From Nipponacmea schrenckii (taxonomy: Eukaryota > Mollusca > Gastropoda > Lottiidae): a stretch of 64,000 bases of DNA. The stretch covers positions 1,936,208-2,000,207 of the forward strand of contig CM060203.1 in assembly GCA_030562195.1 (NCBI GenBank). Reading direction: 5' to 3'. Positions 34,293-47,235 of this stretch are shown one piece after another. The notes below the pieces were generated by a model, which was given only the letters and a program-made list of their open reading frames with translations, did no database searches and was not told the DNA's origin. A program made the translations under genes and the position numbers. Every line of letters starts with the position of its first letter. The stretch's first letter is position 1.

Positions 34293-34457
34293 ATGTCACA
34301 GAAAGATATTCGGTCGGACGTGGAGGGGTATCATTTGAAAGATATGTCGAGTGAAACAGAAGGGACGATTGATAGCGGAGGATTTTTAACAGGAAGTGTT
34401 AAAGAAGTTGCTAGGTTACTCTATGTACCATTTCAATGCTGTCAAAGAAAACCACCG
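34293..34457 (+). CDS. Probable first coding exon (55 codons) of an unidentified gene
   Basis: ATG at 34293-34295 has A at -3, and an in-frame TGA lies at 34269-34271, so this is the first Met of its frame. The exon ends CCACCG before the donor GTAAGA (34458 on), in phase 0. The sequence is noticeably less AT-biased than its flanks and uses mixed codons. The peptide starts MSQKDIRSDVEGYHLKDMS, is acidic in its first half (SETEGTIDSGG), and ends with a basic/aromatic stretch containing a Cys pair (LLYVPFQCCQRKPP). A Cys pair beside basic residues is a plausible palmitoylation or membrane-targeting site; alternative N-termini with such Cys motifs are known in KChIP and other membrane-associated families, but I cannot assign a family. 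No downstream exon is found with confidence. Confidence 0.6.
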
Positions 34458-36083
34458 GTAAGACTTCATTTTTTTCACGTTTTTATTAACCCACATTATA
34501 AATCAATAAAACTTCACATCATACTAATTTGCGTCCCCTCTAGCTCCCTTAACACCAAGAGAAGAAATGGTTATTGTGAAGATCTTACAAAATAAATATA
34601 TTGTATTACAGGTATAACATAATTATAACTCTAGCCCTCAACTTATATTCCAGTTGGGATTAACAAATACTAACTTATGCCAAATACTCCAATAGTCAAA
34701 ACAGATATACTCTACTTTTCAAAACTTTTGTGATAACCATCTCAGGAGAAAACTTGGTGCCTACAGAGAGTTGACGTTTTAAAACGCACTCAAGCAAATG
34801 TGTACTTATATTGCGCTCACCCCTGGTAAGTCTTGTGGGCACGTATGATACTTTTATCAAGATCCAAATTAACCCCCGAAAAATGGCAAATATCTGTCCT
34901 TTTAAAAATCTATTTGCTAAAAATCATACTGAATTCAAATTAGTAACTTTATAAGAAGATCTACAAGTCCTGTGCTATCTCTACTACTATTATATTACCA
35001 TAGTTACAACATACAATATAATACATTGATTTCTCCCTATTAATCCCAAATCATCAAATAGTCCAGTAAGTTTGGCTGCTGGCCATGTTTTATCTGGGAC
35101 AATCATATCAGATTCTCCAAGTCAGGGATTTCATTAATTGTTTGATGAACGTAGATAGTGGTAATCGATCACGAATCAAATTGATCATGAAAATAAAATC
35201 AATTTTTAGATGTGCTATAATCTTGGTTGGAAATACAAGAATTGTACATTTACCTTCTACAGATATTGAAGGTTGTAATATAGTTATAATGGCATAGTTA
35301 CTAAAGCAGAGGCACAGCATTTTTAAGCTTTAAGTTCTAGAAGTTGAATAAAACAATGTATATTAATTATTTTAAATGATTGTGAATCCAGGTTCTGTAC
35401 ATTTAAACTATTGATAATCTGAAATTAGATCAAATAATCAAATTTAACAAGGACTGTTTCTTGAGCTTCTTTTATTTTAAGATTCATTTTGTTGCTGGAA
35501 TCCCTCAGTTGGAAACCATAATTTTACAACATTCGGTGACTTTTATTTTGATTAAGTGATACACCGAATGCAAAAAGATCAAATGGTTTGGATTGGGTAA
35601 GTTAAAACTGGTAAAAGTAATAATTGGTATTTTAGCTTGTTTGTTCTCCTAAAACCCAGATTCATTCAGAGATTAAGCCGTAAACTGGCTTAACTACTAT
35701 TAAAGGTATCTAACTGATCAGTCCACCCCCTCACCATTAAATATCTCTAAATACCAAGACAGATTGACTGTTATATAAGCTTTTAAGTTGATTAGTTTGC
35801 TCAATCAATATGAACTATTTGGAGATAAAATGGTGGCAATGATTTCCATCTTCATCTGACTGGTCTCTATCTTACTTGATATACCATGGTAAAGTTACAT
35901 GGATTTCAGGGTATATCACCCTCGGAGTAAATTTGAAATCATCCGAGGGTAGTGGGGCGCTTTGTAGTCTAGAATAGTTTTTTGGACCATTATAATGTAA
36001 ATCTTTCTATTCTTATTAATCAGACTTTTAGAACTTAAGAGAAGAGACCTGGATTTCCTAATAAAATTCTTAGTTAACTAAAT
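34458..36083. other. Probable intron with one small perfect hairpin
   Basis: No coding sequence seen. A 9-bp perfect inverted repeat, ACCCTCGGA/TCCGAGGGT with a 15-nt loop, lies at 35918-35950. It may be the edge of an element; nothing else supports that. Confidence 0.4.
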
Positions 36084-36245
36084 AAAGAAACAACTATATT
36101 TTACAAGGATAACAACTTCACAAGGTTCACAAGTCCGCCGTAACAGGGATACTTTCTACCAGCTGGTCCTTGGCCAAACCTCTTGGCATTGATCTTTCCT
36201 GGATTATCCGTACCCATTTACAGCTGGGTAGACTGGAATTATGAG
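36084..36245 (-). mobile_element. SINE family C copy
   Basis: The reverse complement matches 47068-47235 nearly throughout: CACTCATAATTCCAGTC, TGTAAATGGGTACGGATAAT, AAAGATCAATGCCAAGAGG, CAAGGACCAGCTGGTAGAAA and GTTGTTATCCTTGTAAAATA. The TGTAAATGGGTAC and CAAGGAC motifs are of a kind seen in conserved SINE body domains. No A/B box is seen, so the copies may be 5' truncated. Confidence 0.75.
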
Positions 36246-36849
36246 TGTTGTATCTGACTATTTATTAGTAATATAGGATATAGTCAGTCCAAGATCAATA
36301 TTAACCAGTTAGATTAGTAGCTATAACTTGATAAAGGCCCAGTGTTTATCTAATTTTTATTAATACAAGGTTTTTATTCACCAATTTCTCTATGATAAAT
36401 CAGCTCTCATTAACTTATTGGTATCGGTACTCAGAATCAAGTTCATTTGGTAGAACCTAATAATGTATATTTCTAACACCACATAAATGGTTTTAGTATT
36501 TTTAACATTCTGTTATTGTTTAGACAAGTTGGTTTGTTATCTATCTTTGGGCTCTAGAAACAGATATTACACCTGGTTTCCCCTACCATTGCTTACCTTA
36601 ATTGCAGTTGAAGATTTAAAAAAAAAGGTTATGTTACAGATCTTCCCCTATAGCACATTGATGGTATGTAATTATTAGAACAAATAAGATAGGATGACCG
36701 GCATATATGGCTACATTAACAGCTCTGGATACAAGTGAAAAGGAACAGTAGATCCCAAGGAAGAGAAGCTTTGATTCTTACCAAATTAATACGCCATTAA
36801 GAAAACGGAATAAACAGCTTGAAACTGCTGGGTATTTTTCTTCTTATCT
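36246..36849. other. Noncoding interval
   Basis: No gene or repeat recognised. A 63-codon frame at 36487-36678 has no supporting signal. Confidence 0.4.
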
Positions 36850-37100
36850 GAACTTAGTCCAGTTTCCCTTTGTCAGTGATGCAGTTCAGAGGGACTGACA
36901 GAGGAATTAATCGTTTGGATAGGACAATAAATCAAGGTCACATGTGCTACAGACTGCGCAAAATAAAGATCCCTCGACAGTTGGCTACTGTTGTTTTCCT
37001 GGCAAAAATTTCCTCATTTTACCCTGCATGGCATTGCCAGTCTTCATTGGCCTTTAAGGTGCAGAAGAGTAGGGCGTAAAACTCCATTCATTTCATTTCG
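36850..37100 (+). mobile_element. SINE family A copy (longest body)
   Basis: In order: CAGTTTCCCTTTGTCAGTG, AGGACAATAAATCAAGGTC, TGTGCTACAGACTGCGCAAA, AAAGATCCCTCGACAGTTGG, CCCTGCATGGCATTGCC, GGTGCAGAAGAGTAGGGCG and TAAAACTCCATTCATTTCAT. It shares these blocks with copies at 30535, 40520, 57875 and 58795. A frame of 69 codons here is incidental. Confidence 0.75.
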
Positions 37101-37711
37101 ATCTGAAATTAGATAAAAAAAAAAAAATAACTCGCCCAGGTGAGAGTTTGTTACATACTAACTGGCTTGAGTGTTGAATATTTCGAATATGCAACGATTA
37201 TCTTTTGTTTACAGCATGGGGAATATCTCTTGTAGGTATAGTCTAACTTACTTTTACATTGTCACAATGCCAGTAGACCTTTTCAAGAGTTTGCTTATTC
37301 CATTAAACACTTATAACAATAAATAGATAATGCCAAGATTAATGTATGCTAAATTCTTATGTTAAAATGAATAAAATTATATAAAATGGCTTTAAGTGAT
37401 GTACAAATCGATCTGTTAAAGTAAGAATTAAGTCAGTCAGATTGAACAACAGTTTATAAATAGAGTAAAAACATGAAATAATGACGTTATCTAGAATAAT
37501 GATCAATGTTACGTCGGAATGTCTTCCGCGGTGGATAACTTATCCTGGTAAACTATCTTTTCTACCAGACAATCGCTGGAATAAATTATTCCTCCAGACA
37601 ATTGTTATGATATTGTGTCTAGTTAATGTTGTTTTATACTGTGACAGAATTTACCGTATTTCATATGAAATATATCAGTTTGTCAGGACAGACTAAATGG
37701 ATAGGATGTTA
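37101..37711. other. Noncoding interval
   Basis: An A-run lies at 37115-37127. No gene or recognisable repeat before the 40-bp array. Confidence 0.4.
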
Positions 37712-38700
37712 TTATCTTCATAATGTCAAGCTATTACAAACTTCATCTTATACATCTTTACAATGTCAAGCTATTACAAACTTCATCTTATACATCTTCA
37801 CAATGTCAAGCTATTACAAACTTCATCTTATACATTTTCACAATGTCAAGCTATTACAAACTTCATCTTATACATCTTCACAATGTCAAGCTATTACAAA
37901 CTTCATCTTATACATCTTTACAATGTCAAGCTATTACAAACTTCATCTTATACATCTTCACAATGTCAAGCTATTACAAACTTCATCTTATACATCTTCA
38001 CAATGTCAAGCTATTACAAACTTCATCTTATACATCTTCACAATGTCAAGCTATTACAAACTTCATCTTATACATCTTCACAATGTCAAGCTATTACAAA
38101 CTTCATCTTATACATCTTCACAATGTCAAGCTATTACAAACTTCATCTTATACATCTTCACAATGTCAAGTTATTACACACTTCCATCTTATACATCTTC
38201 ACAATGTCAAGCTATTACAAACTTCATCTTATACATCTTCACAATGTCAAGCTATTACAAACTTCATCTTATACATCTTCACAATGCCAAGCTATTACAA
38301 ACTTTATACTTATACATCTTCACAATGTCAAGCTATTACAAACTTCATCTTATACATCTTCACAATGTCAAGCTATTACAAACTTTATCTTATACATCTT
38401 CACAATGTCAAGCTATTACAAACTTCATCTTATACATCTTCACAATGTCAAGCTATTACAAACTTCATCTTATAATCTTCACAATGCAAATTAAATTATA
38501 CTTATACATCTTCACAATGTCAAGCTATTACAAACTTCATCTTATACATCTTCACAATGTCAAGCTATTACAAACTTCATCTTATACATCTTCACAATGT
38601 CAAGCTATTACAAACTTCATCTTATACATCTTCACAATGCCAAGCTATTACAAACTTTATACTTATACATCTTCACAATGTCAAGCTATTACGAACTTAA
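37712..38700 (+). repeat. 40-bp minisatellite, large array (about 25 copies)
   Basis: Same unit and orientation as 24150-24350 (CACAATGTCAAGCTATTACA and following). The first twelve or so copies are almost identical. Later copies carry ACTTTATACTTATAC and one truncated variant (about 38475-38505), with a block of the variant order repeated. The unit is stop-free in all three + frames, producing overlapping frames of about 240-370 codons that read the same 40-residue repeat; these are not genes. Confidence 0.97.
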
Positions 38701-39071
38701 ATTGTTGTGAAACAGAAATGGTTTAGAAGGGAAGAAGTTTTGGTCTGGAAATTGAACTAGAGAATAGATTTACCTCCCTTTGATCTTACTCACTATTTAT
38801 TAGCACACTTAATAACAGTGCGTAAAAATGATCACCATCATTATTAGCTTAATCAAGCCAGTATGAAAAATATCTACAACGTTTAGGTTGGATGAAACAA
38901 ATTCTTTTATCTAACTATCCTGATGATTGAATGGTATCTGAAACGTTTGAAGTAGAGCTGCATGCAGGTATTATCATTTTTTGTCAATATCTGATTAGTA
39001 GGTGCAAGAAAACAACAGCATAACCAAATTTCATACAAACACACACAAAAGAAAAAGATTCAAGGGTCCTG
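38701..39071. other. Noncoding interval
   Basis: No feature recognised. Confidence 0.4.
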
Positions 39072-39415
39072 CCATAAGTATCCACTGTGTTCTACCATAA
39101 GTATCTATTGTGCTCTACCCTAAGTATCCACTGTGCTCTACTATAAGTATGTGCTCTACCATAAGTATGTGCTCTACCATAAGTATCCGTTGTGCTCTAC
39201 CATAAGTATCCACTGTGCTTACCATAAGTGTCCACTGTGCTTACCATAAGTATCCACTGTGCTCTATCATAAGTATCCACTGTGATCTTCTAAAAGTGTC
39301 CACTGTGCTCTACCATAAGTATCCACTGTGCTCTATCATAAGTATGTGCTCTACCATAAGTATCCACTGTGCTCTACCAGAAGTATCCACTGTATCTTTA
39401 ATGTAGGTGTTCACA
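39072..39415 (+). repeat. 23-bp minisatellite, about 15 copies
   Basis: The unit is ACCATAAGTATCCACTGTGC plus TCT, with shortened versions lacking CCACT. Noncoding. Confidence 0.93.
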
Positions 39416-40519
39416 ATGCACTTCAGTTTTGAGTAAGTTGAAAAGGCTTCTATTGATTGATATGATGATGTTGAAAGAGATATATGTTAAATATAATATA
39501 GGATGATAATATGTAAGTAATATAATGAATGAAAGAAGATTATTGAGAAAGAAGTGAGATATTGATCTATTGATCTGATTGATTATCGATCATTTGTATT
39601 GGTATAAGCTAGACAGTTCTAACTATTTCTATGTTTGTCTTCTACTGTGATATATTATATTCTTCAGATTTGTGTAAAAAATATTATATATATGCTTCTA
39701 TTTTAATTAGGTGGTTGTTATTTCTTTGAATAATATCAACAATACTGCTGTTTGGGTTCTCCCACCTACATTTCATTACAGACAAACTGGACATTGATTC
39801 TGAAATGTAAAGCTGAAATTCTGCTTTATCAGCTGTAACAACTCCTTATTAGTTGACTACCCCTTAGTGTCAAGTGGGTGTATGATAACACCAAGTGTAA
39901 GCCTCTCTATATGATAATAACTGTATCACAGATGTGATTTATCTTTAATAATGTTATTTATACAGTAGCTTATTTACCTGTATTCTACAGGTATAAAGAC
40001 AATTAAGATAACTAGCCCCTGTGTATTATACACCAGTATCTTGTCCAAGCCACACCCCCATCGTCAGACTGCTTCAGGATACTCTCTCTAGGCAGTGGTA
40101 ATACAAGTGAGGGAAATTATGCAGTCAAAACTAAATATTATCCAATCAAATGTTGCCCTTGAATGCTTTGGACAGATTAAGGTACATCTTGGCATGGTTG
40201 ATACAACAGAAAAAAAATATTATAACAATTAAATTATTGAACTGGATTTTAAATGTTGTGGCTATCAATGCATATTAATTTCTTCAAAAATATTCCAATT
40301 TCAAGTAATTATTTTCAGGGTCCCCCAACAAAACATGAAAGGTAATCCAGATAACCCAACCAAACCCTCATATTTTCACTGATATTATTGTTTGTTTTAA
40401 GATAACCTATGATAAGTGATGTGATAAACAAACTTGAAAATAAAGGATTGTAATTATGTTGTCTGTTATATTGAGTGACAGGATTAAATTCTCAAAATAT
40501 ATCCCTAATTTTTGTTTCT

Positions 40520-40680
40520 TAAATCGAGGAGCTGGGTGCTACAGGCTTTGCACATTAAAGATCCTTCTACAGTTCGAAATTGCAAAATGAGAAGTCTAAT
40601 GATGCTCTCGCACCTTACTCCCTGTCCTCATTAGCCCATAAGGTACAAAAGAGTAAGAAGTAAAACTCCCCTTTTTCATT
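40520..40680 (+). mobile_element. SINE family A copy, 5' truncated
   Basis: Blocks GGTGCTACAGGCTTTGCAC, AAAGATCCTTCTACAGTTCG, GCCCATAAGGTACAAAAGAG and AAGTAAAACTCC match the body and tail of the 36850 copy. Confidence 0.7.
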
Positions 40681-41487
40681 TTAATTTGATTGTATTTTAG
40701 GAATCTAATTAATTATAAAAGTCCAATAGAAAATAAATTATCTACATTTTCTAAATTAGAGACCAAATACCATCGAACATTTTCTTTAGAATTAACAACC
40801 ATGTTATAATGAAAGTATCAGGGTTTATTTAACGTATGAAGATGATACCACTAAATAAATACAGGAGTTTATATTAGAAAGGGCTGTAAAATTAGGGATT
40901 GAAGACTAGAATTAGATTTATAGTGATTAGATACAGCCTGTGAAGGTACGAGATAAAGGAAAAGGTCATGGCCTCCAGGTGGATGATAAGTTATTTCTAT
41001 TGTTTGACCACTTTCTCTGATATCTTTAAGTGTTTATAGTTTATCATTTCACACCTACTGTGTCAATTTCTAACTAGCCAGCTATCACCAGGTGGGACCT
41101 GATCATATTACACATGCACCTGCATTCTTTGCAAGTGATTGACAGTCTTGCTTGTTTGTCTGTCATGTTTTTAACTCTATCTATGATTATATTTCTTCAC
41201 ATCTTTCCTTTTTCACTTTTTTTATGTCTAGTTTATCTTTTCAATCAGTTTCTGGTCAGGTGGAAATTTGACTGAAACTTTTCTCCAAATATAAAATGTT
41301 TTATTGTTAATATATATATATAGTTTTCAAGACTTGTAGTGACTAATTTACGTTAATCTGTTGACGACATTAAAGATGAATATATCTTGCTGAATAATCA
41401 CTAATATAATTTCCATTGTTTCGCTGATTGATTATTACTCTATTTGTGTTAAATTATGCTTTTATGTATTACCACTCCTATGGATAA

Positions 41488-41556
41488 ACTGGCAACCCCT
41501 CAAAACCGGCATTTATAAGGGGTCTGACAGCCTGCAGGTTTAGAGGGGCTCACTGT
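41488..41556. repeat. Small fold-back, terminal-repeat-like
   Basis: CCCCTCAAAACCGGCA and TGCAGGTTTAGAGGGG are imperfect reverse complements. On the - strand it begins CAGTGAGCCCCTCTAAACC, similar in style to pogo/Tigger-type ends. Only one end-like structure is visible, so it may be a solo end or coincidence. Confidence 0.35.
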
Positions 41557-43626
41557 AACAATAATAATTCCTCTAAATGAAGTATAATTAAAAATATGGT
41601 GTATATTTTGTTCCCATCAGTTTTATATGTCTTGGTGTAAAGCTGACCAGAGAATACAATAACAGATTTCATTTTATTATGACAATATTTTCGTTATTAG
41701 GATAACACTTTCTTGGTATAGCACAGATTCTAGTGCTGAGAATTGGCTGAGACTCGAACAGGTTCCGGGTTATGATTTGTTGTACTCTCATTGATATAGC
41801 CAGATAGCTAGATATGCTTTATCATCAATTTTAGTTGAATATGCATATTAGTGATTGATCCCCGAAGTCATACAAGCTGATGATCTATTTTTATATTGAT
41901 TGACATGTGTCTGGTAATATGAATTATGAAATATATCTAAAAGAATAACAACAATATATGTTGTGATAATTTCTATATATTAGGTGTTTATCTATTTATG
42001 ATTGAAAGAGTTTGATCCTAGGAAATACACATGGAATTTTTGAAAAAAGTGGGTAATTTTGAGAAAAAATTTGTGTAGAAATGTCGAAAATTATTTTGCT
42101 TGTCATTTATTTGAAAAGTTTAACATGACATTGAAATAATGATGGATATTTAGTGTGAATCATATAAATGACTTTTAGTAATTCACAAGGAAGTATTGTG
42201 AGCTATTTTAATTAGATTAAGGAGTTCCTTTCATTATTTCATGGTATAATGATAGATTTATTTATAATTAAAAAACAAACTCAGTTAAAGCATTGAATCA
42301 TAAATTTTAAAAAAAGGATTTCGCATTGGGTTCAATGTAATAAACAATTTCTATGAAATAATATAACATAAATAATGAAGTTATGGAAAATATGTGAGTG
42401 AACTTTCTGACGAGGGAAGGTGAATCTGGAAATCAATTAATATTAGATCCCAAGCCCTCATAGGAACTCATTAAAGTTGTCATCTTGTTTTGGGAAAAAA
42501 TAAATAATTTTTGATTCTAAACTCTGGATAGTTAATAGAAGGATGAGAAAAATGTGATCATAGACTACTTCAAGTGTTTCTAAGGAAGACTATTAGCTGA
42601 AACATAAAATGTCAGGACGATAGTATATATATTTTTAAATTTGGATAGTAAATTGCTGTTGACGATTCTAAATATTTTAGTGTGTCAACTGCAGAAATTA
42701 TAGAAGTCAATTTGTGATATTCGAACATCTGCTGAAATTATATTTTTATGCTAACTGTTGTGGAGCAGAGAATCTAAGAAGAGATTATTCTCTATGGGGA
42801 AGATTTTGTTCACCAACTTTATTGCTAGTCGACATCTATAAGGTGAATGGGGAGAAATTATAATTGGCGGCCAGAATCTTGAATGTAACAATCAAAAAGT
42901 GATATAGATGGTTTTGATTCAAAACTTTTGAAGTTAACGAAAAGCTACAAGAAGAAGAATGTTGTATATGTTAAAACCCTCGTCTAGACGATGGCTGTAT
43001 ATGGATGTAATTGTAGGTACCAATATATATCTGTCTGCATGAAGGTCTTCTGAAGGATGTGGTTCTTCCTGATTTTAAATAGTCAAGGATCATTTCAGTA
43101 CAGACAGGGGTTTACCTCATTTGGCCTGTGATAAATTTCCAAATGCAGACAGGGAGGTTTTCTGTTCCCAAATTGTAACGGTTTGGTTACAGATAAGATA
43201 GCTTAAAGCCAGTTTTTTTGCTCAGTGGAAATACAGTTGACATATCATTTCTCTTTCTGGACCATCTGCATGATTTAGTCTACTGTAAGGAAATATTCTG
43301 TTCGTTTTGGTTTCAGTCACATGATAATTAAATATCTATATTAATCCAGATCTCTGTAATCATCATAACACCTAGCCATGTCATACCTTCCAGATTGTCA
43401 ATCATCTAGGACAATTTCAGTATTTTTCACAATTGTTAAGATGATCTGAAAGCATCAGATCCTGTACTAAAAATATTAAAACAGCTTGAGGATGTAAATT
43501 AGTGTTGCTGCAATCATAGACTTACTAGTGTTAGTACCACATCCTGGATAATCAGTGTTTTATATCATACAGAGTCATATAAATAAAAATAAAATATAAA
43601 ATATATACTGGTTTTATTTCACATTA

Positions 43627-43859
43627 ACTGTGTTTCCACGGAGTACCTCACTTTTCTTTAAATCCGACTTTTTAAACCTAGTGGAAATGCAAAAAGTTGT
43701 TTTTTTTCTCATTCAGCAATAGAGAAGTACTAGTTTTTCGGTTGCATGCGCAATATCGGTGGTCTTGTACATCACTTGATGTCAATTATAATGTGAGACC
43801 TTTTGATTGAGACTAAAGTGGTTTGGGAAGGAACCAGATGAACTCAGTGGAAACACAGT
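43627..43859. mobile_element. MITE-like element of about 233 bp (family E)
   Basis: The left end ACTGTGTTTCCACGGAGTAC and the reverse complement of the right end, ACTGTGTTTCCACTGAGTTC, match at 18 of 20. Noncoding interior. Partial relatives of the end motif occur near 43218 (CTCAGTGGAAATACAG), 46441 (TGTGTTTCCACTGTGC) and 47503 (AAGTGGAAATGCG). Confidence 0.65.
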
Positions 43860-44537
43860 GTGTTCGGCAATAAAGCCGAATTTAAAGCTAGGTTTACTTC
43901 ACAATTCTAAGTAGAAACATGGTTATAGATAGTAAATAGATAAATTAATAGTTAAATTATTAAGTAGTTAAACTTTTAAACAAAACACGAAATGAACAAT
44001 CTAGATCTTTATAAATCTAATTGTGTAATATGTGATGCAGATTTCCTGTCACTATCAGTAGAATATATGTACATTGTGAATTATTAGTAGAGAATAGATC
44101 AATCAATATAAAACGATATTGTGTTTCGATAATGTGATAGATGTAATAGCTGATACAGAATTATTATCAATTAATTCTCTTTCAAACTTAATGACTAGCT
44201 GGTTCTTTAATAATTTCTACATGTTACTTAAAGAGGCAACTGCATGCAAGAAGATGGAAAAATAATAGTCTAAGAACTCATTACATTTAGCAGGCATGAC
44301 TCATTAGAGAATTCAGACTGGAGGGATCTTCTCCAAAATTACAGAACAGAACATAGTTATCAAAATACTCAAATTGACAAACATCTAATAGATTAGACTC
44401 TCTTGGTTTGTAAATTGCTGTGCTTTCAAAATGTCTTTCACCATGAAATAGAGAAAGAAAGATTTCGAGATGGTATTTAACTGATTACATCAGTGGCTGT
44501 GTTATTGAAAACTTAAATAAGATCAAATTCAGCTTTT

Positions 44538-44640
44538 AAAATAACAGTAATCTGATTGGATAATAAAACCACATTTGAAATCAATTTTAGTGACTGACCA
44601 ATCAGATTGTTGTGACACTAAATTCCTCTCAAGTTAGGTC
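44538..44640. repeat. MITE family D relative (opposite orientation)
   Basis: ACAGTAATCTGATTGG, ATCAATTTTAGTGACTGACC and AATCAGATTG parallel the reverse complement of 850-935 (ACAGTAACCTGATTGG, TCAATTTTAGTGATAGACC). The ends are worn. Confidence 0.55.
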
Positions 44641-46369
44641 TTACAGAATAAGGTTTCCTAGTCCAAGTTGTTAATCTAGCCTGTCTCATACAATACATGT
44701 TGCATTATCATTTATATATCATTGTATATTCACCTCACCTTACCAATTAAATAATCTGTAAGTGATGGGTACTCCTTCTTTATTTCTGCTGTGAAGGTTC
44801 AGAAACTAAACTATATAACTGTAGAATTCGATTGAATCAATATGAAGAATGGTATCTTTAATATGCAGTTTTTAAAAACAAACCTGGCATTTTAATCATG
44901 ATGATTGAATTAATTATTTAAACTCTGTTGCAATAAAAGATTCTAGTTTATTTATAAATTGTACATTGTGTATACAAGCATCTAGTACTTTAGGAATAAT
45001 ATATTTTCAGTAGAGGTTATTGATTATTTAGCAAACCTGACTAAAGCAGAAATCCAAATTATCCTACTTGTGTTTTATCTGTAAGTTGTCAACAGTTGTC
45101 ACCCTTGATCAGACGTGATTGATCTTAATATAAGCATCAAAAGTTGTTATAATTTATTTAAATCAAAACATTGCCCTTCTTTTAACAGAGCATTTGATTG
45201 GATGAATGTTGAATGACCTAGAACAGGAGATGCATAGCAATCTTGTCTGATCATAGATGCCAAGTAGAATCAAATGCAGAAAACACACACAAGGAAACAT
45301 CCAGACTTGAATCTTAATCAGACTGGATATTCTAAAGCATTTAGAAATAAATTACAATAGTGAACTGTTGAGGTTGTCTGATCTGGTTGTAAAATTATGG
45401 TTTAATAAGAATAATTTGTAAGTCACTGTATGAATTATACACTACAGAGTTCACAGGAATAAAATAGTGAATATCATAAATAATTGTTTCTGATCTTTAT
45501 TGTTTCATCTTTTTGAGTCTACTTTTCAGAATTATTTTTCAGATCTACTTTTTTAAATTACCTAAGTTTTTTTTACTAGTATTAACTCAGTATTATCACC
45601 ACTATATTTGTAATCAAAACTTTAACCCTGTGCCAGTGCCTCTATTGAACAGTTACTTGTCACATGGTACATTCAGTTTTAATATTACTGATCTAGATTA
45701 TTCAAGTGAGTTAGTATATGAAAGATAATTTGTAAGTTACTGAATGGATTATACACAGGTACTTGTTAGTTTCTAGAGAATAGATACATGATTATAGAAT
45801 ATGATTCCGTTGGGAATATGCTAAGATTTCTATAGAATTGATTATTTTTAAAGTGATTATGTTTGTTGAGGTCCAGTTGTCAAGAATCTTGTAGTACGAC
45901 TTAATGAAGAAATATGACATGAAAGAAAGCTCGTTAATTGAAGTATTATTAATTGAAGTGGGTAATTAAAAGTCTAAAGTGTTAATTGAATTAATTGGCC
46001 ATAATTAAATAACAATTAATCTCTCTCTGTGAAAAATATTTCCGATTAAAAAGTTAAATAGTGCATTTTTTACGCTGAGAAAATTGGTTGAAACTTGAGG
46101 TTATAAATCTGGAACATATTCAAGATAAAAGTATTCGATGGCAAATCTGTCTCTTTTCCAAAACTAATAGAGCACTGATGAGTGTAATGATGGCAGGGGT
46201 ACCATTTCTATACAAAAACCTGTTCTCTAAACTTGATCACATTTTAGTGTATTTGAATATTTAGTAGTTCTGTTGGTACCTCTCTGTTGATAGTTGTTGG
46301 TTCTGAACTTCCTCTTTCCAACAATATCTCTGATACCTTCGTGAGTTAAGAGATATGATGCCATTTGGC

Positions 46370-46410
46370 CAGGACCAGCTGGTAGACAAGATCCTTGTAG
46401 TTATCCTTAA
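46370..46410 (+). repeat. SINE family C fragment
   Basis: GGCCAGGACCAGCTGGTAGA followed by GTTATCCTTAAGC is a deleted version of the SINE C middle and tail. Confidence 0.5.
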
Positions 46411-47067
46411 GCTTTAAGCTAGATTTAGTGTGTTTCCACTGTGCAAATTAATGGCTGAAATCCTCTTTAAAGTTCAGCATTTTATCGAGGGTCAACTAAC
46501 AAAATGGAAATGAAAAAGCGAGCTGAATCCCGTTCAGCCATAGAGCCAGCTTCACATTACGATTTTCAGTGTAGTCCAGGTTATGTATAAATTCTAAAAT
46601 TGTATATATATATATGGAGCTTTAGATATGAACAGCAAAACTATATAAATGAACAGCAAGCTGTGAAAGGATGTGCTGCCCTACCTGAGAAAAAGTCAAT
46701 GTACATGCTAGATGAATTTATCCTAGATTATTACCAGATATTGGAATGATTAATGATAAAGACTGGAAGGTAAAAATCAAAATAAACAGGTGGACATTCA
46801 ATCAATCAAAATCAAAGTCTTGAAAAAAAAGTCAATAATGATTCTTGATATATTATTGTTCTAGTAGCGGTATATAGATTTATTGAAATTGATATACTTT
46901 AACTTAGAGTGAGGAAGATTTAATTTCTGTTAGTGTTTTTTTTATTAGTGGTAAGATACGACAGTTTTCTGTGATATTCATTAATTGTTTGATGTACATA
47001 CAAAATGTTGAAAATGTCGTGAGTTCTCATATTGACTGGATTGTGAATTCCTATGACCTTGAAGTCT

Positions 47068-47235
47068 TCACTCATAATTCCAGTCCACCCAGATGTAAAT
47101 GGGTACGGATAATCCGGAAAAGATCAATGCCAAGAGGTTTCGCCAAGGACCAGCTGGTAGAAAGGATCCCTGTCACGGTGGATTTGTGAACCTAAGTTGT
47201 TATCCTTGTAAAATATAGTTATTTCTTTCTTTGCT
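47068..47235 (+). mobile_element. SINE family C copy
   Basis: It matches the copy at 36084-36245 in opposite orientation over its full visible length, including AAATGGGTACGGATAATCC, CAAGGACCAGCTGGTAGAAA and the tail GTTATCCTTGTAAAATATAG followed by a T/C-rich stretch. Confidence 0.75.

Noticed and set aside
37626..38726. Long overlapping frames (about 240-370 codons) in all three + frames
   Set aside because: They lie in a 40-bp tandem repeat whose unit has no stop in any + frame; every frame reads the same 40-residue repeat. There is no gene signal.
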